From NCBI RefSeq assembly GCF_001750725.1, contig NZ_CP017279.1, positions 3,162,001-3,226,000 of the forward strand: a DNA stretch of 64,000 bases. Reading direction: 5' to 3'. The notes beneath the pieces are model-generated. The model made no database searches. It was not told the origin of the DNA and saw only the letters and a list, made by a program, of their open reading frames with translations. Of this stretch, positions 8,562 to 18,151 are shown piece by piece. Numbering within the stretch: position 1 is the first letter of the stretch; every line of letters begins with the position of its first letter. The DNA comes from Enterobacter ludwigii. GTDB lineage: Bacteria > Pseudomonadota > Gammaproteobacteria > Enterobacterales > Enterobacteriaceae. Both the position numbers and the translations under genes were made by a program.

Positions 8562-9611
8562 ATGGCAACTGGCACGCTGCCCGATGCTGGGCAGATCCTC
8601 AATTCTTTGATTAACAGTATTTTGCTGGTCGACGACGAGCTGGCCGTACATTACGCCAACCCGGCGGCGCAGCAGCTGCTCGCCCAGAGCTCACGCAAAC
8701 TGTTTGGCACCCCGCTTCCGGAATTATTGAGCTATTTCTCGCTGAATATTGGCCTGATGCAGGAAAGTCTGCAGGCCGGTCAGGGCTTTACCGATAACGA
8801 AGTCACGCTGGTGATCGACGGGCGCTCACATATTTTATCGCTTACCGCACAACGGCTTCCTGAAGGGCTGATCCTGCTTGAAATGGCGCCGATGGATAAT
8901 CAGCGCCGCCTGAGCCAGGAACAACTTCAGCATGCCCAGCAAATTGCCGCCCGTGACCTGGTGCGAGGCCTGGCGCATGAAATCAAGAACCCGCTGGGTG
9001 GCTTACGCGGTGCGGCACAACTCCTGACCAAAGCGCTGCCCGACCCTGCGCTGGCGGAGTACACCAACGTCATCATTGAGCAGGCAGACCGCCTGCGTAA
9101 CCTGGTTGACCGTCTGCTCGGGCCGCAACAGCCCGGCATGCATGTCTCAGAAAGTATTCATAAAGTGGCTGAGCGGGTTGTGAAACTCGTCTCAATGGAG
9201 CTGCCGGAGAACGTCACGCTGGTCCGTGATTACGACCCAAGCCTGCCGGAACTGGCGCATGACCCGGATCAGATTGAGCAGGTCTTGCTGAATATTGTGC
9301 GTAATGCCCTGCAGGCACTGGGGCCGGAAGGGGGCGAAATTATTTTGCGCACCCGCACCGCGTTCCAGCTCACACTGCACGGCGTGCGCTATCGTCTGGC
9401 TGCTCGCATCGACGTTGAGGACAACGGGCCGGGTATTCCGTCGCATCTTCAGGACACCCTGTTCTACCCGATGGTCAGCGGTCGCGAAGGCGGTACCGGC
9501 CTGGGGTTATCCATTGCCCGTAGTTTGATCGATCAACACTCTGGAAAAATTGAATTTACCAGTTGGCCGGGACATACCGAGTTTTCGGTTTTCCTGCCGA
9601 TTAAAAAATAA
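8562..9611 (+). CDS. glnL: Nitrogen sensor histidine kinase/phosphatase NtrB
   Basis: A cytoplasmic kinase that phosphorylates NtrC when nitrogen is short and, bound to GlnB, removes the phosphate when nitrogen is plentiful. It has 349 residues, the same as E. coli. A PAS domain covers roughly residues 10-115. The phosphoacceptor His139 lies in [13 protein letters not shown] (codon 8976-8978). The ATP-binding domain follows with the N-box (NIVRNALQA), DNGPGIP and GGTGLGLS boxes. There is no membrane segment, as expected. The start ATG follows CAGGAG. glnG begins 11 bases after the stop. Confidence 0.98.
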   Translation: MATGTLPDAGQILNSLINSILLVDDELAVHYANPAAQQLLAQSSRKLFGTPLPELLSYFSLNIGLMQESLQAGQGFTDNEVTLVIDGRSHILSLTAQRLPEGLILLEMAPMDNQRRLSQEQLQHAQQIAARDLVRGLAHEIKNPLGGLRGAAQLLTKALPDPALAEYTNVIIEQADRLRNLVDRLLGPQQPGMHVSESIHKVAERVVKLVSMELPENVTLVRDYDPSLPELAHDPDQIEQVLLNIVRNALQALGPEGGEIILRTRTAFQLTLHGVRYRLAARIDVEDNGPGIPSHLQDTLFYPMVSGREGGTGLGLSIARSLIDQHSGKIEFTSWPGHTEFSVFLPIKK

Positions 9612-9622
9612 AGGTGACGTTT

Positions 9623-11035
9623 ATGCAACGAGGGATAGTCTGGGTAGTCGATGACGATAGCTCCATCCGTTGGGTGCTTGAACGCGCGCTCACAGGGGCA
9701 GGATTAAGCTGCACGACGTTTGAGAGCGGCAGCGAAGTGCTCGACGCACTCACCACCAAAACGCCGGATGTGCTGCTTTCGGATATTCGCATGCCGGGAA
9801 TGGACGGGCTGGCGCTTTTAAAGCAGATCAAACAACGCCATCCTATGCTTCCGGTCATCATAATGACGGCGCATTCCGACCTGGACGCCGCGGTGAGCGC
9901 CTATCAGCAAGGGGCGTTCGATTACCTGCCCAAACCGTTTGATATTGACGAAGCGGTCGCCCTGGTTGAGCGCGCGATCAGCCACTACCAGGAGCAGCAA
10001 CAGCCTCGTCACACGCCTGACTTCGGGCCCACGACGGACATCATTGGCGAAGCGCCGGCCATGCAGGATGTGTTTCGTATCATTGGCCGTCTGTCACGCT
10101 CGTCCATCAGCGTACTGATTAATGGCGAATCGGGAACCGGTAAAGAGCTGGTAGCGCATGCCTTACATCGCCACAGCCCGCGGGCAAAAGCACCGTTTAT
10201 CGCTCTAAATATGGCAGCCATCCCAAAGGATTTAATTGAATCCGAACTGTTTGGCCATGAGAAAGGGGCTTTTACTGGCGCGAATACCATTCGCCAGGGT
10301 CGCTTCGAGCAGGCTGACGGTGGAACACTCTTCCTGGATGAAATCGGCGATATGCCGCTGGATGTCCAGACCCGTCTGCTGCGCGTGTTGGCCGACGGAC
10401 AGTTTTATCGCGTAGGTGGCTATGCGCCGGTGAAGGTTGACGTGCGCATTATTGCCGCGACGCACCAGAATCTGGAGCAGCGCGTCCAGGAAGGTAAATT
10501 CCGTGAGGATTTATTCCATCGCCTGAACGTGATCCGCGTTCATTTGCCACCGCTACGTGAACGCCGTGAAGATATTCCCCGCCTGGCGCGTCATTTTCTG
10601 CAGGTCGCTGCCCGTGAGCTGGGCGTGGAAGCCAAGCAGTTGCACCCGGAAACCGATGCCGCCCTCACCCGTCTGGCGTGGCCGGGCAACGTGCGTCAGC
10701 TGGAAAACACCTGTCGCTGGTTGACCGTAATGGCCGCCGGACAGGAAGTCCTGATTCAGGATTTACCGGCTGAACTGTTTGAAGCGACTGCGCCAGAAAG
10801 CAGCACCGGACATGCATTGCCGGACAGCTGGGCGACGCTGCTGGCACAGTGGGCCGATCGCGCGCTGCGTTCCGGTCATCAAAACTTGCTGTCTGAAGCC
10901 CAGCCCGAGATGGAGCGCACGCTGTTGACCACCGCACTCCGCCATACACAGGGCCATAAGCAGGAAGCGGCACGCCTGCTGGGATGGGGACGTAATACCC
11001 TGACGCGTAAGCTGAAAGAGCTTGGCATGGAGTGA
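9623..11035 (+). CDS. glnG: Nitrogen response regulator NtrC (sigma-54 activator)
   Basis: An enhancer-binding protein that turns on sigma-54 promoters such as glnAp2 once phosphorylated by NtrB. With the start at 9623 it has 470 residues (469 in E. coli). An in-frame ATG three codons earlier has no counterpart there. The receiver domain carries VDDD near the N-terminus, Asp54 (codon 9782-9784, SDIRMPG) and Lys in PKPFD. The central AAA+ domain has Walker A GESGTGKE, the sigma-54 contact loop GAFTGA and Walker B GGTLFLDEIGD. The C-terminal Fis-type helix-turn-helix ends in GWGRNTLTRKLKELGME. It is co-transcribed with glnL. Confidence 0.98.
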   Translation: MQRGIVWVVDDDSSIRWVLERALTGAGLSCTTFESGSEVLDALTTKTPDVLLSDIRMPGMDGLALLKQIKQRHPMLPVIIMTAHSDLDAAVSAYQQGAFDYLPKPFDIDEAVALVERAISHYQEQQQPRHTPDFGPTTDIIGEAPAMQDVFRIIGRLSRSSISVLINGESGTGKELVAHALHRHSPRAKAPFIALNMAAIPKDLIESELFGHEKGAFTGANTIRQGRFEQADGGTLFLDEIGDMPLDVQTRLLRVLADGQFYRVGGYAPVKVDVRIIAATHQNLEQRVQEGKFREDLFHRLNVIRVHLPPLRERREDIPRLARHFLQVAARELGVEAKQLHPETDAALTRLAWPGNVRQLENTCRWLTVMAAGQEVLIQDLPAELFEATAPESSTGHALPDSWATLLAQWADRALRSGHQNLLSEAQPEMERTLLTTALRHTQGHKQEAARLLGWGRNTLTRKLKELGME

Positions 11036-11145
11036 TCTTTACCCTTGTGTAAAGGTTATTAATTGAGCGCAAATTGCTGCTATTTTGCGCTTTACTGTAT
11101 CAATGATTTTTGTATGATCGTGCCCGGAAAGTGAGGGTGATCATC

Positions 11146-11256
11146 ATGCTGGAAACATTAGTGAATATGCTCTCAAGTGGAGCAGCTGAAAGCCACACGC
11201 CACAAACAGCCGTTGCTGCTGTGCTGTGCGCGGCGCTGGTTGGGCTGTTTAGCTAG
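11146..11256 (+). CDS. yshB: Small membrane protein YshB
   Basis: A 36-codon ORF between glnG and hemN, ATG at 11146 and TAG at 11254-11256, preceded by GTGAGGGTGA. The protein begins MLETLVNMLSSG and ends in the hydrophobic AAVLCAALVGLFS, with HTPQTAVAAVL in the middle. E. coli and Salmonella carry a 36-residue yshB at the same place with nearly the same C-terminal half. In Salmonella YshB has been linked to intracellular replication; its molecular role is not settled. A single short membrane segment fits residues 21-35. Confidence 0.88.
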   Translation: MLETLVNMLSSGAAESHTPQTAVAAVLCAALVGLFS

Positions 11257-11268
11257 AGAGTCGCTAAC

Positions 11269-11302
11269 AAAAAAGCCGGGTAGCGGCTTCGCCTTACCCG
11301 GC
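11269..11302 (-). terminator. Rho-independent terminator of hemN, REP-like
   Basis: On the minus strand GCCGGGTAA pairs with TACCCGGC around a GGCGAAGCCGC inner loop, then six Ts follow (A-run at 11269-11274). The sequence resembles the REP family seen elsewhere in the window. Confidence 0.75.
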
Positions 11303-11320
11303 CAAATATTTTGGCACGTC

Positions 11321-12694
11321 TTAAATGACGCGTGAGAACTGCTGCAGACGCGCTTTCTGACGCAGATAGGCGTCGAAGCACATGCAGATATTACGAATCA
11401 ACAGGCGCCCTTTGGGTGTCACGTCAATTGCACGTTCTGAAACATCCACCAGCCCATCTTTTGCCAGAGGCGCTAACAGCTTCAGGTCATCAGCAAAGTA
11501 ATCGCTGAAATGCAGTTCCCACTGCGTTTCCACCTCGCTGAAATCAAGACGGAAGTTACAGATGAGCGCCTTAATCACATCACGACGGATGCAGTCATCG
11601 CGCGTTAATGCGATACCGCGCCACAGAGCGTTGCCCGCGTCATCTACCTGCTGATAGTAAAGCTTCAGCTCTTTCTGGTTCTGCGCGTAGCAGTCACCGA
11701 TCATGCTGATGGCGGAGACGCCCATCCCCAGCAAATCGGTGTCGCCCTGGGTGGTGTAGCCCTGGAAATTTCGGTGCAGTACGCCTTCGCGCTGGGCAAT
11801 AGCCAGCTCGTCATCCGGACGAGCAAAGTGATCCATGCCGATGAACTGATAACCGGCTTCGGTCAGCGAGGCGATGGTTTCCTGCAGAATATCCAGCTTC
11901 TGTTGGGCAGAAGGCAGGTCGGCATCTTTGATTTTGCGCTGAGCGGCAAACAGCGTCGGCAGATGCGCATAGTTAAAGACGCTCAGGCGGTCCGGGTTGA
12001 GTTCGGCCACGCGTTTCAGCGTGAAGGCGAAGCTCTCCGGCGTTTGCTTAGGCAGGCCGTAAATCAGGTCGATATTGGTCGACGTAAAGCCGATATCGCG
12101 GGCGTGGTTGAGTAAGGCAAAGATAAACTCTTCATCCTGCTCACGGTTCACCAGCCGCTGCACCTCTTTGTTGAAGTCCTGCACGCCCATGCTCAGGCGA
12201 TTGAAACCTTCAGCGCGTAAGTGATCCAGTACATCCAGCTCAATTTCGCGCGGATCGACCTCGATCGAGATTTCAGCATCGTCGTTAAACCGGAAGTTGT
12301 TGCGCAGGAGCGTCATTAAACGGCTGATCTGCGCTTTATTCAGATACGTTGGCGTCCCCCCACCCCAGTGAAGCTGGCTGACGTGACGGCCGGCAAATAG
12401 CGGGGCACGGTGCAGAATCTCCTGCTCCAGCGCATCCAGATACTGATCGGCTTTATGTTGCTGACGGGTAACGATTTTATTGCAGCCGCAGAAGTAGCAG
12501 AGCTTGTGGCAGAACGGAATATGGACATAGAGCGACAGCGGACGCTCGGGGTAGCGCGCGACAGCCTGCTGAAACGCCGCTTCGCCGAAACTATCGGAGA
12601 ACTCCAGCGCGGTGGGGTATGACGTATAACGCGGCCCGGAATAGTTATATTTCTGGATTAGGGCCAAATCCCAGTCGATAGTTGGTACAGACAT
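11321..12694 (-). CDS. hemN: Oxygen-independent coproporphyrinogen III oxidase
   Basis: A radical-SAM enzyme that decarboxylates coproporphyrinogen III to protoporphyrinogen IX without oxygen, in anaerobic haem synthesis. The start at 12694 (MSVPTIDWDLALIQKY) gives 457 residues, as in E. coli; a longer frame upstream is not supported. Cys62, Cys66 and Cys69 (HIPFCHKLCYFCGC) bind the 4Fe-4S cluster, and GGGTPTYL and the YGLPKQTPESF segment of the barrel are present. It starts two bases after the stop of a 60-codon ORF on the same strand, which carries its ribosome-binding site (AAGGAG). Confidence 0.98.
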   Translation of the reverse strand: MSVPTIDWDLALIQKYNYSGPRYTSYPTALEFSDSFGEAAFQQAVARYPERPLSLYVHIPFCHKLCYFCGCNKIVTRQQHKADQYLDALEQEILHRAPLFAGRHVSQLHWGGGTPTYLNKAQISRLMTLLRNNFRFNDDAEISIEVDPREIELDVLDHLRAEGFNRLSMGVQDFNKEVQRLVNREQDEEFIFALLNHARDIGFTSTNIDLIYGLPKQTPESFAFTLKRVAELNPDRLSVFNYAHLPTLFAAQRKIKDADLPSAQQKLDILQETIASLTEAGYQFIGMDHFARPDDELAIAQREGVLHRNFQGYTTQGDTDLLGMGVSAISMIGDCYAQNQKELKLYYQQVDDAGNALWRGIALTRDDCIRRDVIKALICNFRLDFSEVETQWELHFSDYFADDLKLLAPLAKDGLVDVSERAIDVTPKGRLLIRNICMCFDAYLRQKARLQQFSRVI

Positions 12695-12696
12695 GC

Positions 12697-12879
12697 TCAC
12701 TCCTTCCGTTGGTGTCGCGTTCGCATACGGCGGCCCGTTCTGGCCCCATCGCGGGCCATCACTCGGGTGCGCAGCCACTTCTGTCGCCGCGACAACCGCC
12801 GTAGTTTAACGAATAACCACACCAGATAACATATAACCGGAAGGGTTATTAGCAGGACTATCGTCCCTGCCGGATGCAA
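12697..12879 (-). CDS. Unrecognised small membrane-protein ORF between yihI and hemN
   Basis: I do not recognise this gene. The frame could start with TTG at 12877-12879, three bases after the yihI stop, and ends with TGA two bases before the hemN ATG, giving 60 residues. Residues 5-25 are strongly hydrophobic (TIVLLITLPVICYLVWLFVK), followed by a very basic tail rich in Arg (RRLSRRQKWLRTR...RRMRTRHQRKE). The tight packing suggests translational coupling. Some other gammaproteobacteria, such as vibrios, have a DUF2489 membrane-anchored gene between yihI and hemN; this could be a short relative or remnant. It could also be a chance frame: the start is weak (TTG, ribosome site GGTGGA). Confidence 0.4.
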   Translation of the reverse strand: MHPAGTIVLLITLPVICYLVWLFVKLRRLSRRQKWLRTRVMARDGARTGRRMRTRHQRKE

Positions 12880-12882
12880 ATG

Positions 12883-13398
12883 TTAGTTTCCACCCTTCAG
12901 AAGACGCATCATATCTTCCTGCTTTTCGTCTTCTTCTTCATCTTCGTCATCGTCGTAAGACAGACCCAGCTTCTGCATCAGCTCATCAATGCGGTCCAGT
13001 TTGGCATCAACCCATGACTGCTCTTCGGCGGTCAGGGTTTCACCCTCTTCAAGACGTTCCAGCAGCGCGTCCAGGCGCTCATCGTTCTCCAGCAAATCCA
13101 GCTCAGCCTGCGGTGAAAGCATAGGTTTCTCGCTCTTTGGTTTGTGCTGCTTAGTGACCGGGGTGTCTGTCACGCCCAGTGGAACAGGTGTTTTACTGCC
13201 AATACGTGGGTCTTTCTGCTGCTTGTTTTTCGCAGAAGCGCCAGAAGCATCACCACCGTTTGCACGGCTACCCGCAGCATGACCGCGATGTTTTTTATCG
13301 CGTTTGCGATCGCGCGATTCCTGGTTCAGTTCTTCGCGCGTTTTGCGGTGTGCTTTTGCAGGGCGTTTGGCACCCGCAGCGGAGGTCGGTTTTTTCAT
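12883..13398 (-). CDS. yihI: Der GTPase-activating protein YihI
   Basis: A 171-residue cytoplasmic protein that stimulates the GTPase Der (EngA) and so slows 50S ribosome assembly. The first 90 residues are basic and low in complexity ([23 protein letters not shown]), with the family signature [14 protein letters not shown] near residue 65. A helical region follows ([27 protein letters not shown]), then an acidic run ([14 protein letters not shown]). Length and order match E. coli YihI (169 residues). The start ATG at 13398 is the first in frame. Confidence 0.95.
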   Translation of the reverse strand: MKKPTSAAGAKRPAKAHRKTREELNQESRDRKRDKKHRGHAAGSRANGGDASGASAKNKQQKDPRIGSKTPVPLGVTDTPVTKQHKPKSEKPMLSPQAELDLLENDERLDALLERLEEGETLTAEEQSWVDAKLDRIDELMQKLGLSYDDDEDEEEDEKQEDMMRLLKGGN

Positions 13399-13466
13399 GA
13401 TGTTTTATCTTTAAGTCGTTTTCTTCAGTATAGAATTGCGGCGAAATCTAGCAGAAAGCAAGCAAA

Positions 13467-13710
13467 GAAAAAAGGCGACAGAGCAATCTGTCGCCTTTTT
13501 TCCTGACTCACAACCCTTAACGGGTCAGACATTCCGTGTTTGCCAACAACAAACCCTGTTTATCCCTTGGCTAATACCATCCGTGATACGGTTCCGTTTC
13601 CTGTTAAAACGCCTCCAGGCGTTGGTCATCCTGACAATCCTGCGTCTTCGCCTCCTGGCGCTCCTGACCCTAATCCTTAAGTCTGTTTCCTGTTGGCTTC
13701 CTCGCCCTGA
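13467..13710 (-). ncRNA. csrC: CsrC regulatory RNA (CsrA antagonist)
   Basis: CsrC soaks up the translational regulator CsrA through many GGA motifs in loops. The minus strand here holds about 14 GGA triplets, including the AGGGTCAGGAGCGCCAGGAG segment and a TGGAGGCG hairpin. It ends in the perfect terminator GGCGACAGA/TCTGTCGCC followed by T6. In E. coli csrC is about 245 nt and lies between yihI and engB; the length here (about 244) and position agree. The 5' end is estimated by aligning AGGGCGAGG with the known start and may be off by a few bases. Confidence 0.88.
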
Positions 13711-13976
13711 CGCACACTTTACCCTGTTCAGTTAAACTGACAAGCAACGAAACGGCACAAAAACGGATTTTCAGATAATTACCCGAGAATAAACTTATGA
13801 TTTAAAACAATTTGGCTTTTTTAACGCCTGCGAATTCTCTGAAATCTCCCATAGTATTCATAGCCGATCTCTCACAACCGCCAGGGTTTTAACCTACAGG
13901 CACTGTGCAATCAAAAAAGTCTTTTGCCGGCATTCAGGTATAATCCCCCTCAGATTACGATTTTGGAGACGACCAC

Positions 13977-14606
13977 GTGACTACCTGGAACTACCAACAG
14001 ACGCATTTTGTCACCAGTGCGCCCGATATCCGCCACCTTCCTTCTGATACTGGCATTGAAGTGGCTTTTGCTGGCCGCTCTAACGCGGGCAAATCCAGCG
14101 CCCTGAATACGCTGACCAATCAGAAGAGCCTGGCGCGTACCTCAAAAACACCTGGCCGTACTCAGCTGATTAACCTGTTTGAAGTGGCAGAAGGCAAACG
14201 CCTGGTCGACTTACCAGGATATGGTTACGCGCAAGTACCGGAAGAGATGAAGATCAAATGGCAGCGCGCGCTGGGTGAATACCTGGAAAAACGCCAGTGC
14301 CTGAAAGGTCTGGTGGTGCTGATGGATATCCGCCATCCCCTGAAAGATCTCGATCAGCAGATGATCGACTGGGCTGTCTCAAGTGAGATAGCCGTGCTGG
14401 TACTGCTGACTAAAGCGGATAAACTGGCGAGCGGCGCGCGTAAAGCGCAGGTGAATATGGTTCGCGAAGCGGTGCTGGCTTTTAACGGCGACGTACAGGT
14501 AGAGCCGTTCTCCTCGCTGAAAAAGCAGGGTGTCGACAAGCTGCGTCAGAAGCTCGATAGCTGGTTCAACGAGCTGGAACCCGCGACGGAAGCGGAAGAA
14601 GAGTAA
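13977..14606 (+). CDS. engB: Ribosome biogenesis GTPase EngB (YihA/YsxC)
   Basis: An essential cytoplasmic GTPase acting late in 50S subunit assembly. It has 209 residues, starting at GTG 13977 behind [16 protein letters not shown] matches the E. coli start and no ATG is nearby. G1 is GRSNAGKSS at residues 33-41, followed by the switch [10 protein letters not shown]3 DLPGYGYA, G4 TKADK and G5 SSLKKQG. The C-terminus is acidic (ATEAEEE). A terminator follows directly. It converges with the Spot 42 gene, as in E. coli. Confidence 0.97.
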   Translation: MTTWNYQQTHFVTSAPDIRHLPSDTGIEVAFAGRSNAGKSSALNTLTNQKSLARTSKTPGRTQLINLFEVAEGKRLVDLPGYGYAQVPEEMKIKWQRALGEYLEKRQCLKGLVVLMDIRHPLKDLDQQMIDWAVSSEIAVLVLLTKADKLASGARKAQVNMVREAVLAFNGDVQVEPFSSLKKQGVDKLRQKLDSWFNELEPATEAEEE

Positions 14607-14611
14607 TACCG

Positions 14612-14638
14612 AGCGCGGCGATGTCCGCGCTTTTTTTT
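14612..14638 (+). terminator. Rho-independent terminator of engB
   Basis: The stem AGCGCGG / CCGCGCT, loop CGATGT, is followed by eight Ts. Confidence 0.9.
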
Positions 14639-14662
14639 GCCTGGATTTTTCTTTGCCGCAAT

Positions 14663-14770
14663 AAAAAACGCCCCAGTCATTACTGACTGGGGCGGCTAAA
14701 ATATTCAGCCAAATCCGATTACGTGAAGTAAAAGGTCTGAAAGATAGAACATCTTACCTCTGTACCCTAC
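14663..14770 (-). ncRNA. spf: Spot 42 RNA
   Basis: An Hfq-dependent sRNA that blocks translation of carbon-uptake and central metabolism genes (galK and others) when glucose is present. The minus strand begins GTAGGGTACAGAGGTAAGAT and ends with the terminator CGCCCCAGTCA/TGACTGGGGCG and T6. This is 108 nt and almost identical to the 109-nt E. coli RNA, including the unstructured region III CTTCACGTAATCGGATTTGG. A TGTGACGATCA half-site about 90 bases upstream (14852-14862) fits repression by CRP-cAMP. It lies downstream of polA in the same orientation. Confidence 0.96.
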
Positions 14771-14918
14771 GCGAATAACTCTACCCCTTTTTTTGCTGTA
14801 GAAAAAGCACTTTTTGTAGTTTTTTTTCATTCTTTACATAGGGAATTCTAATGATCGTCACAAAACGCACTTTGTTATGTTGCTAACTTACATAAAAAGC
14901 GCGTTATTGGCAGAACCC

Positions 14919-17711
14919 TTAGTGAGCTTGATCCCAGTTTTCACCGCTGCCCACTTCCACCAGCAACGGCACGTCAAGCGTCATGCTGCGTTCCATCAGT
15001 TCGTGGATCTTCTTCGACACGGCGTCCAGATCATCTTTGTGGACTTCGAATACCAGTTCATCGTGTACCTGCATGATCATCTTCACGCGTGGCTTCTCTT
15101 TTTCCAGCCAGGCATCAACTGCGATCATCGCGCGCTTAATAATGTCTGCCGCCGTCCCCTGCATCGGGGCGTTGATGGCAGCACGTTCTGCACCGGCACG
15201 ACGTGCGGCGTTGCTTGATTTGATGTCCGGCAGATAAAGGCGACGACCATCCAGGGTTTCGACGTAGCCTTTCTCCTTCGCCTGCGCACGGGTGCGTTCC
15301 ATATATTCCAGCACGCCCGGATAACGCTCGAAGTAGAGATCCATATACTTCTGCGACTCTTTACGCGGAATGTTGAGCTGGCGCGAAAGGCCAAAGGCGC
15401 TCATGCCGTAGATCAGACCGAAGTTGATCGCCTTCGCACTGCGACGTTGCTCGTGAGTCACGCTGTCCAGCGGCAGCCCAAAGACTTCAGCCGCCGTTGC
15501 ACGGTGGATATCCTTTCCTTCCGCAAAGGCCGTCAGCAGCCCCTTGTCGCGTGACAGGTGCGCCATAATACGCAGCTCAATTTGCGAGTAGTCGGCCGAG
15601 ACGATCAGGTAGTCGTCTGGCGCGATAAACGCCTGACGGATACGACGGCCTTCTTCATTACGTACCGGAATGTTCTGCAGATTTGGATCGGTCGAGGAGA
15701 GACGACCGGTCGCCGCCACAGCCTGATGATACGAGGTATGCACGCGGCCCGTTTTAGGGTTGATCATCAGCGGAAGTTTATCGGTATAGGTAGACTTCAG
15801 CTTCGCCAGACCACGGTACTGGAGAATCACTTTTGGCAGCGGGTAATCCAGCGCCAGTTCCTCAAGCACTTCTTCAGACGTTGATGGCGCGCCGCCAGGG
15901 GTTTTCTTCAGCGGCTTAATTCCCTGTTTTTCAAACAGGATGGTCTGAAGCTGTTTCGGAGACGAAAGGTTAAACGGTTCGCCGGCAAGCTCATGCGCCT
16001 TCTGCTCAAGCTCGGTCAACCGCTGCGCCAGTTCTCCAGAGTGGTTATGCAGCACCGTCGGATCAATTTTTACGCCGTTGCGCTCAATGCGCGAGAGCAC
16101 AGGTACCAGCGGCATCTCAATGTGCTGGAACACGTTCAGCGGACCTTCGTGCTTCTGCAGTTTTGGCCACATCTTCAGGTGCAGTTGCAGCGTGACATCG
16201 GCGTCTTCGGCCGCGTAGCGACCCGCTTCTTCCAGGGCAATCTGATTGAAGGTGAGCTGGTTTTTACCTTTTCCGGCAATCTCTTCAAAGGTAATGGTCT
16301 TATGCTTGAGCCAACGGTCGGATAAGGAGTCCATATCGTGACGACCCGCCACGCTGTCGAGAATGTAAGATTCCAGCATGGTATCGAACGCAATGCCGCG
16401 CAGCTCAATGCCATAGTTTTGCAGAATGCCGCGATCATATTTGAGGTTTTGCCCGACCTTAAGCGCCTTGTCATCTTCCAGAATCGGCTTCAGCAGCTCC
16501 AGCACACGCTCACGCGGGATCTGATCAGGCGCATCGAGGTAATCATGTGCAACGGGCACATAGGCCGCCATTCCCGGCTCCGTCGCAAATGACAGGCCGA
16601 CCATATTGGCCGAGATGTTATCGAGGCTGTCGGTTTCCGTGTCGAAGGCAAAGAACGGCGCTTTTTTGAGTTTCTCAATCCACGCCACCAGCTGTGACTC
16701 TTCAAGGAGGGTTTCGTAGTTGTCGAAAGAGAGCGCGATGGCCTCTTCTTCTGCCAGCTCTTCGGCATCAACGACAATCGTCTCCTTTGGCTTAGCGGCC
16801 GGTTTGGCCCCTTTTGCCTGCAGCCATTTACCGGCTTCCACGTCAGTGGTCCAGCGCTTAAATTCGTATTTCTTAAACAGGATTAGCAGTTCGTCTGCGG
16901 AAGGCTGCTGCACTTCCAACTGCTCACAACCCAGTTCCAGTTCAACATCGGTTTTAATGGTTGCCAGCTTATAGGAGAGATAAGCCACCTCTTTGTTCTC
17001 TTCCAGCTTTCCGGCCATGGTTTTTGCACCACGGAAGGAGAGCCCGGCGATTTTGTCCGGCTCCGCGTACAGCGTATCCAGCCCACCCAATCCCTGAAGC
17101 AGCGCCTGGGCGGTCTTTTCACCCACGCCAGGTACACCTGGGATGTTATCCGAGGAGTCGCCCATCAGCGCGAGGAAGTCGATAATCAGCTCTGGCGGCA
17201 CGCCATATTTTGTGACCACCTCTTCAGGCCCCAGGATGGTGTTGGTCATGGTGTTAATCAGGGTGATACCTGGCGTTACCAGCTGCGCCATATCTTTATC
17301 CCCTGTACTAATCAGTACCGGACGACCCATTTTTTCTGCTTCACGTGCCAGCGTACCTATTACGTCATCGGCTTCGACCCCAGAGACGGCCAGCAGCGGC
17401 AAGCCCATCGCTTTTACCATCGCGTGCAGCGGTTCAATCTGCGCACGCAGATCGTCAGGCATTGGCGGACGGTGAGATTTGTAATGCTCAAAAAGCTCGT
17501 CGCGGAAGGTTTTACCTTTCGCATCAAACACCACTGCCGCATGGGTTGGCTGGTACTGAAGGATCAGGCTGCGCAGCATGTTTAGCACGCCGTACATTGC
17601 GCCGGTAGGTTCCCCTGCGCTATTGGTCAGAGGAGGAAACGCATGGTACGCCCGATACAGGTAAGAAGAGCCGTCGACGAGAATAAGAGGGTTTTCTGGG
17701 ATCTGAACCAT
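14919..17711 (-). CDS. polA: DNA polymerase I
   Basis: The repair and Okazaki-fragment polymerase, 930 residues from the start [20 protein letters not shown] at 17711 (928 in E. coli). A longer in-frame extension to 17753 lacks homology. The 5'-3' exonuclease domain occupies about 1-320 ([35 protein letters not shown], helix-hairpin-helix [13 protein letters not shown]). The 3'-5' proofreading domain has FDTETDSL, with its catalytic Asp and Glu. The polymerase domain has motif [12 protein letters not shown], motif [15 protein letters not shown] and motif [11 protein letters not shown]. All catalytic acidic residues are present. A consensus DnaA box lies about 125 bases upstream. Confidence 0.99.
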   Translation of the reverse strand: MVQIPENPLILVDGSSYLYRAYHAFPPLTNSAGEPTGAMYGVLNMLRSLILQYQPTHAAVVFDAKGKTFRDELFEHYKSHRPPMPDDLRAQIEPLHAMVKAMGLPLLAVSGVEADDVIGTLAREAEKMGRPVLISTGDKDMAQLVTPGITLINTMTNTILGPEEVVTKYGVPPELIIDFLALMGDSSDNIPGVPGVGEKTAQALLQGLGGLDTLYAEPDKIAGLSFRGAKTMAGKLEENKEVAYLSYKLATIKTDVELELGCEQLEVQQPSADELLILFKKYEFKRWTTDVEAGKWLQAKGAKPAAKPKETIVVDAEELAEEEAIALSFDNYETLLEESQLVAWIEKLKKAPFFAFDTETDSLDNISANMVGLSFATEPGMAAYVPVAHDYLDAPDQIPRERVLELLKPILEDDKALKVGQNLKYDRGILQNYGIELRGIAFDTMLESYILDSVAGRHDMDSLSDRWLKHKTITFEEIAGKGKNQLTFNQIALEEAGRYAAEDADVTLQLHLKMWPKLQKHEGPLNVFQHIEMPLVPVLSRIERNGVKIDPTVLHNHSGELAQRLTELEQKAHELAGEPFNLSSPKQLQTILFEKQGIKPLKKTPGGAPSTSEEVLEELALDYPLPKVILQYRGLAKLKSTYTDKLPLMINPKTGRVHTSYHQAVAATGRLSSTDPNLQNIPVRNEEGRRIRQAFIAPDDYLIVSADYSQIELRIMAHLSRDKGLLTAFAEGKDIHRATAAEVFGLPLDSVTHEQRRSAKAINFGLIYGMSAFGLSRQLNIPRKESQKYMDLYFERYPGVLEYMERTRAQAKEKGYVETLDGRRLYLPDIKSSNAARRAGAERAAINAPMQGTAADIIKRAMIAVDAWLEKEKPRVKMIMQVHDELVFEVHKDDLDAVSKKIHELMERSMTLDVPLLVEVGSGENWDQAH

Positions 17712-18151
17712 AATGTCCGTGCCTTTAATCAATTTATGCGTAAAGGATGCCACAGAAGGATGAAAACATCAGTTATTAGCGCCAGATACAGGAAAAGATT
17801 TTGCGATCGTGAGGATCGCTCGCAAAAATAAATCTGTGGATAAGTTTGTGCATACTTTTACGTCACAGGAATAACAGACGCTAAAAGTACATACCTCATA
17901 ATAAATAGATGCTATATATCATAGAGTTATTATGTTTCATTTGATCTTTATGGCCAATTGATGACAATTTAGTCTATGTGGATATAAGCCCAGGGCCGCA
18001 TGCCGTTATAGCGAAATCTTCTGCTCCCGGGCGTTATCCCGCAACGCCTGGCATGAAAGCACCCTTATTTTGTCTGATTTCTGATAAAATCAGCGCCCTG
18101 CACCGGATAGCCGGCCGCTCACTTACAGCTAACCATCTGAAAAAGCTCATC
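17712..18151. other. polA-yihG divergent intergenic region (440 bases)
   Basis: Holds the polA promoter region on the minus strand, with the DnaA box at 17835-17843, and the yihG upstream region. An A+T-rich stretch lies at about 17890-17960. A frame open from 17978 into yihG has no supported start of its own. I see no further gene. Confidence 0.7.
17835..17843 (-). promoter_or_regulatory. DnaA box upstream of polA
   Basis: TTATCCACA on the minus strand is a perfect consensus DnaA box, the same sequence as R1 and R4 in oriC. DnaA has been reported to stimulate polA expression in E. coli, which fits its position before the polA start. Confidence 0.75.

Noticed and set aside
17978..18151. A 58-residue N-terminal extension of YihG
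   Set aside because: It lies in the promoter region; only the last few codons resemble known YihG, and the ATG at 17978 has no counterpart.
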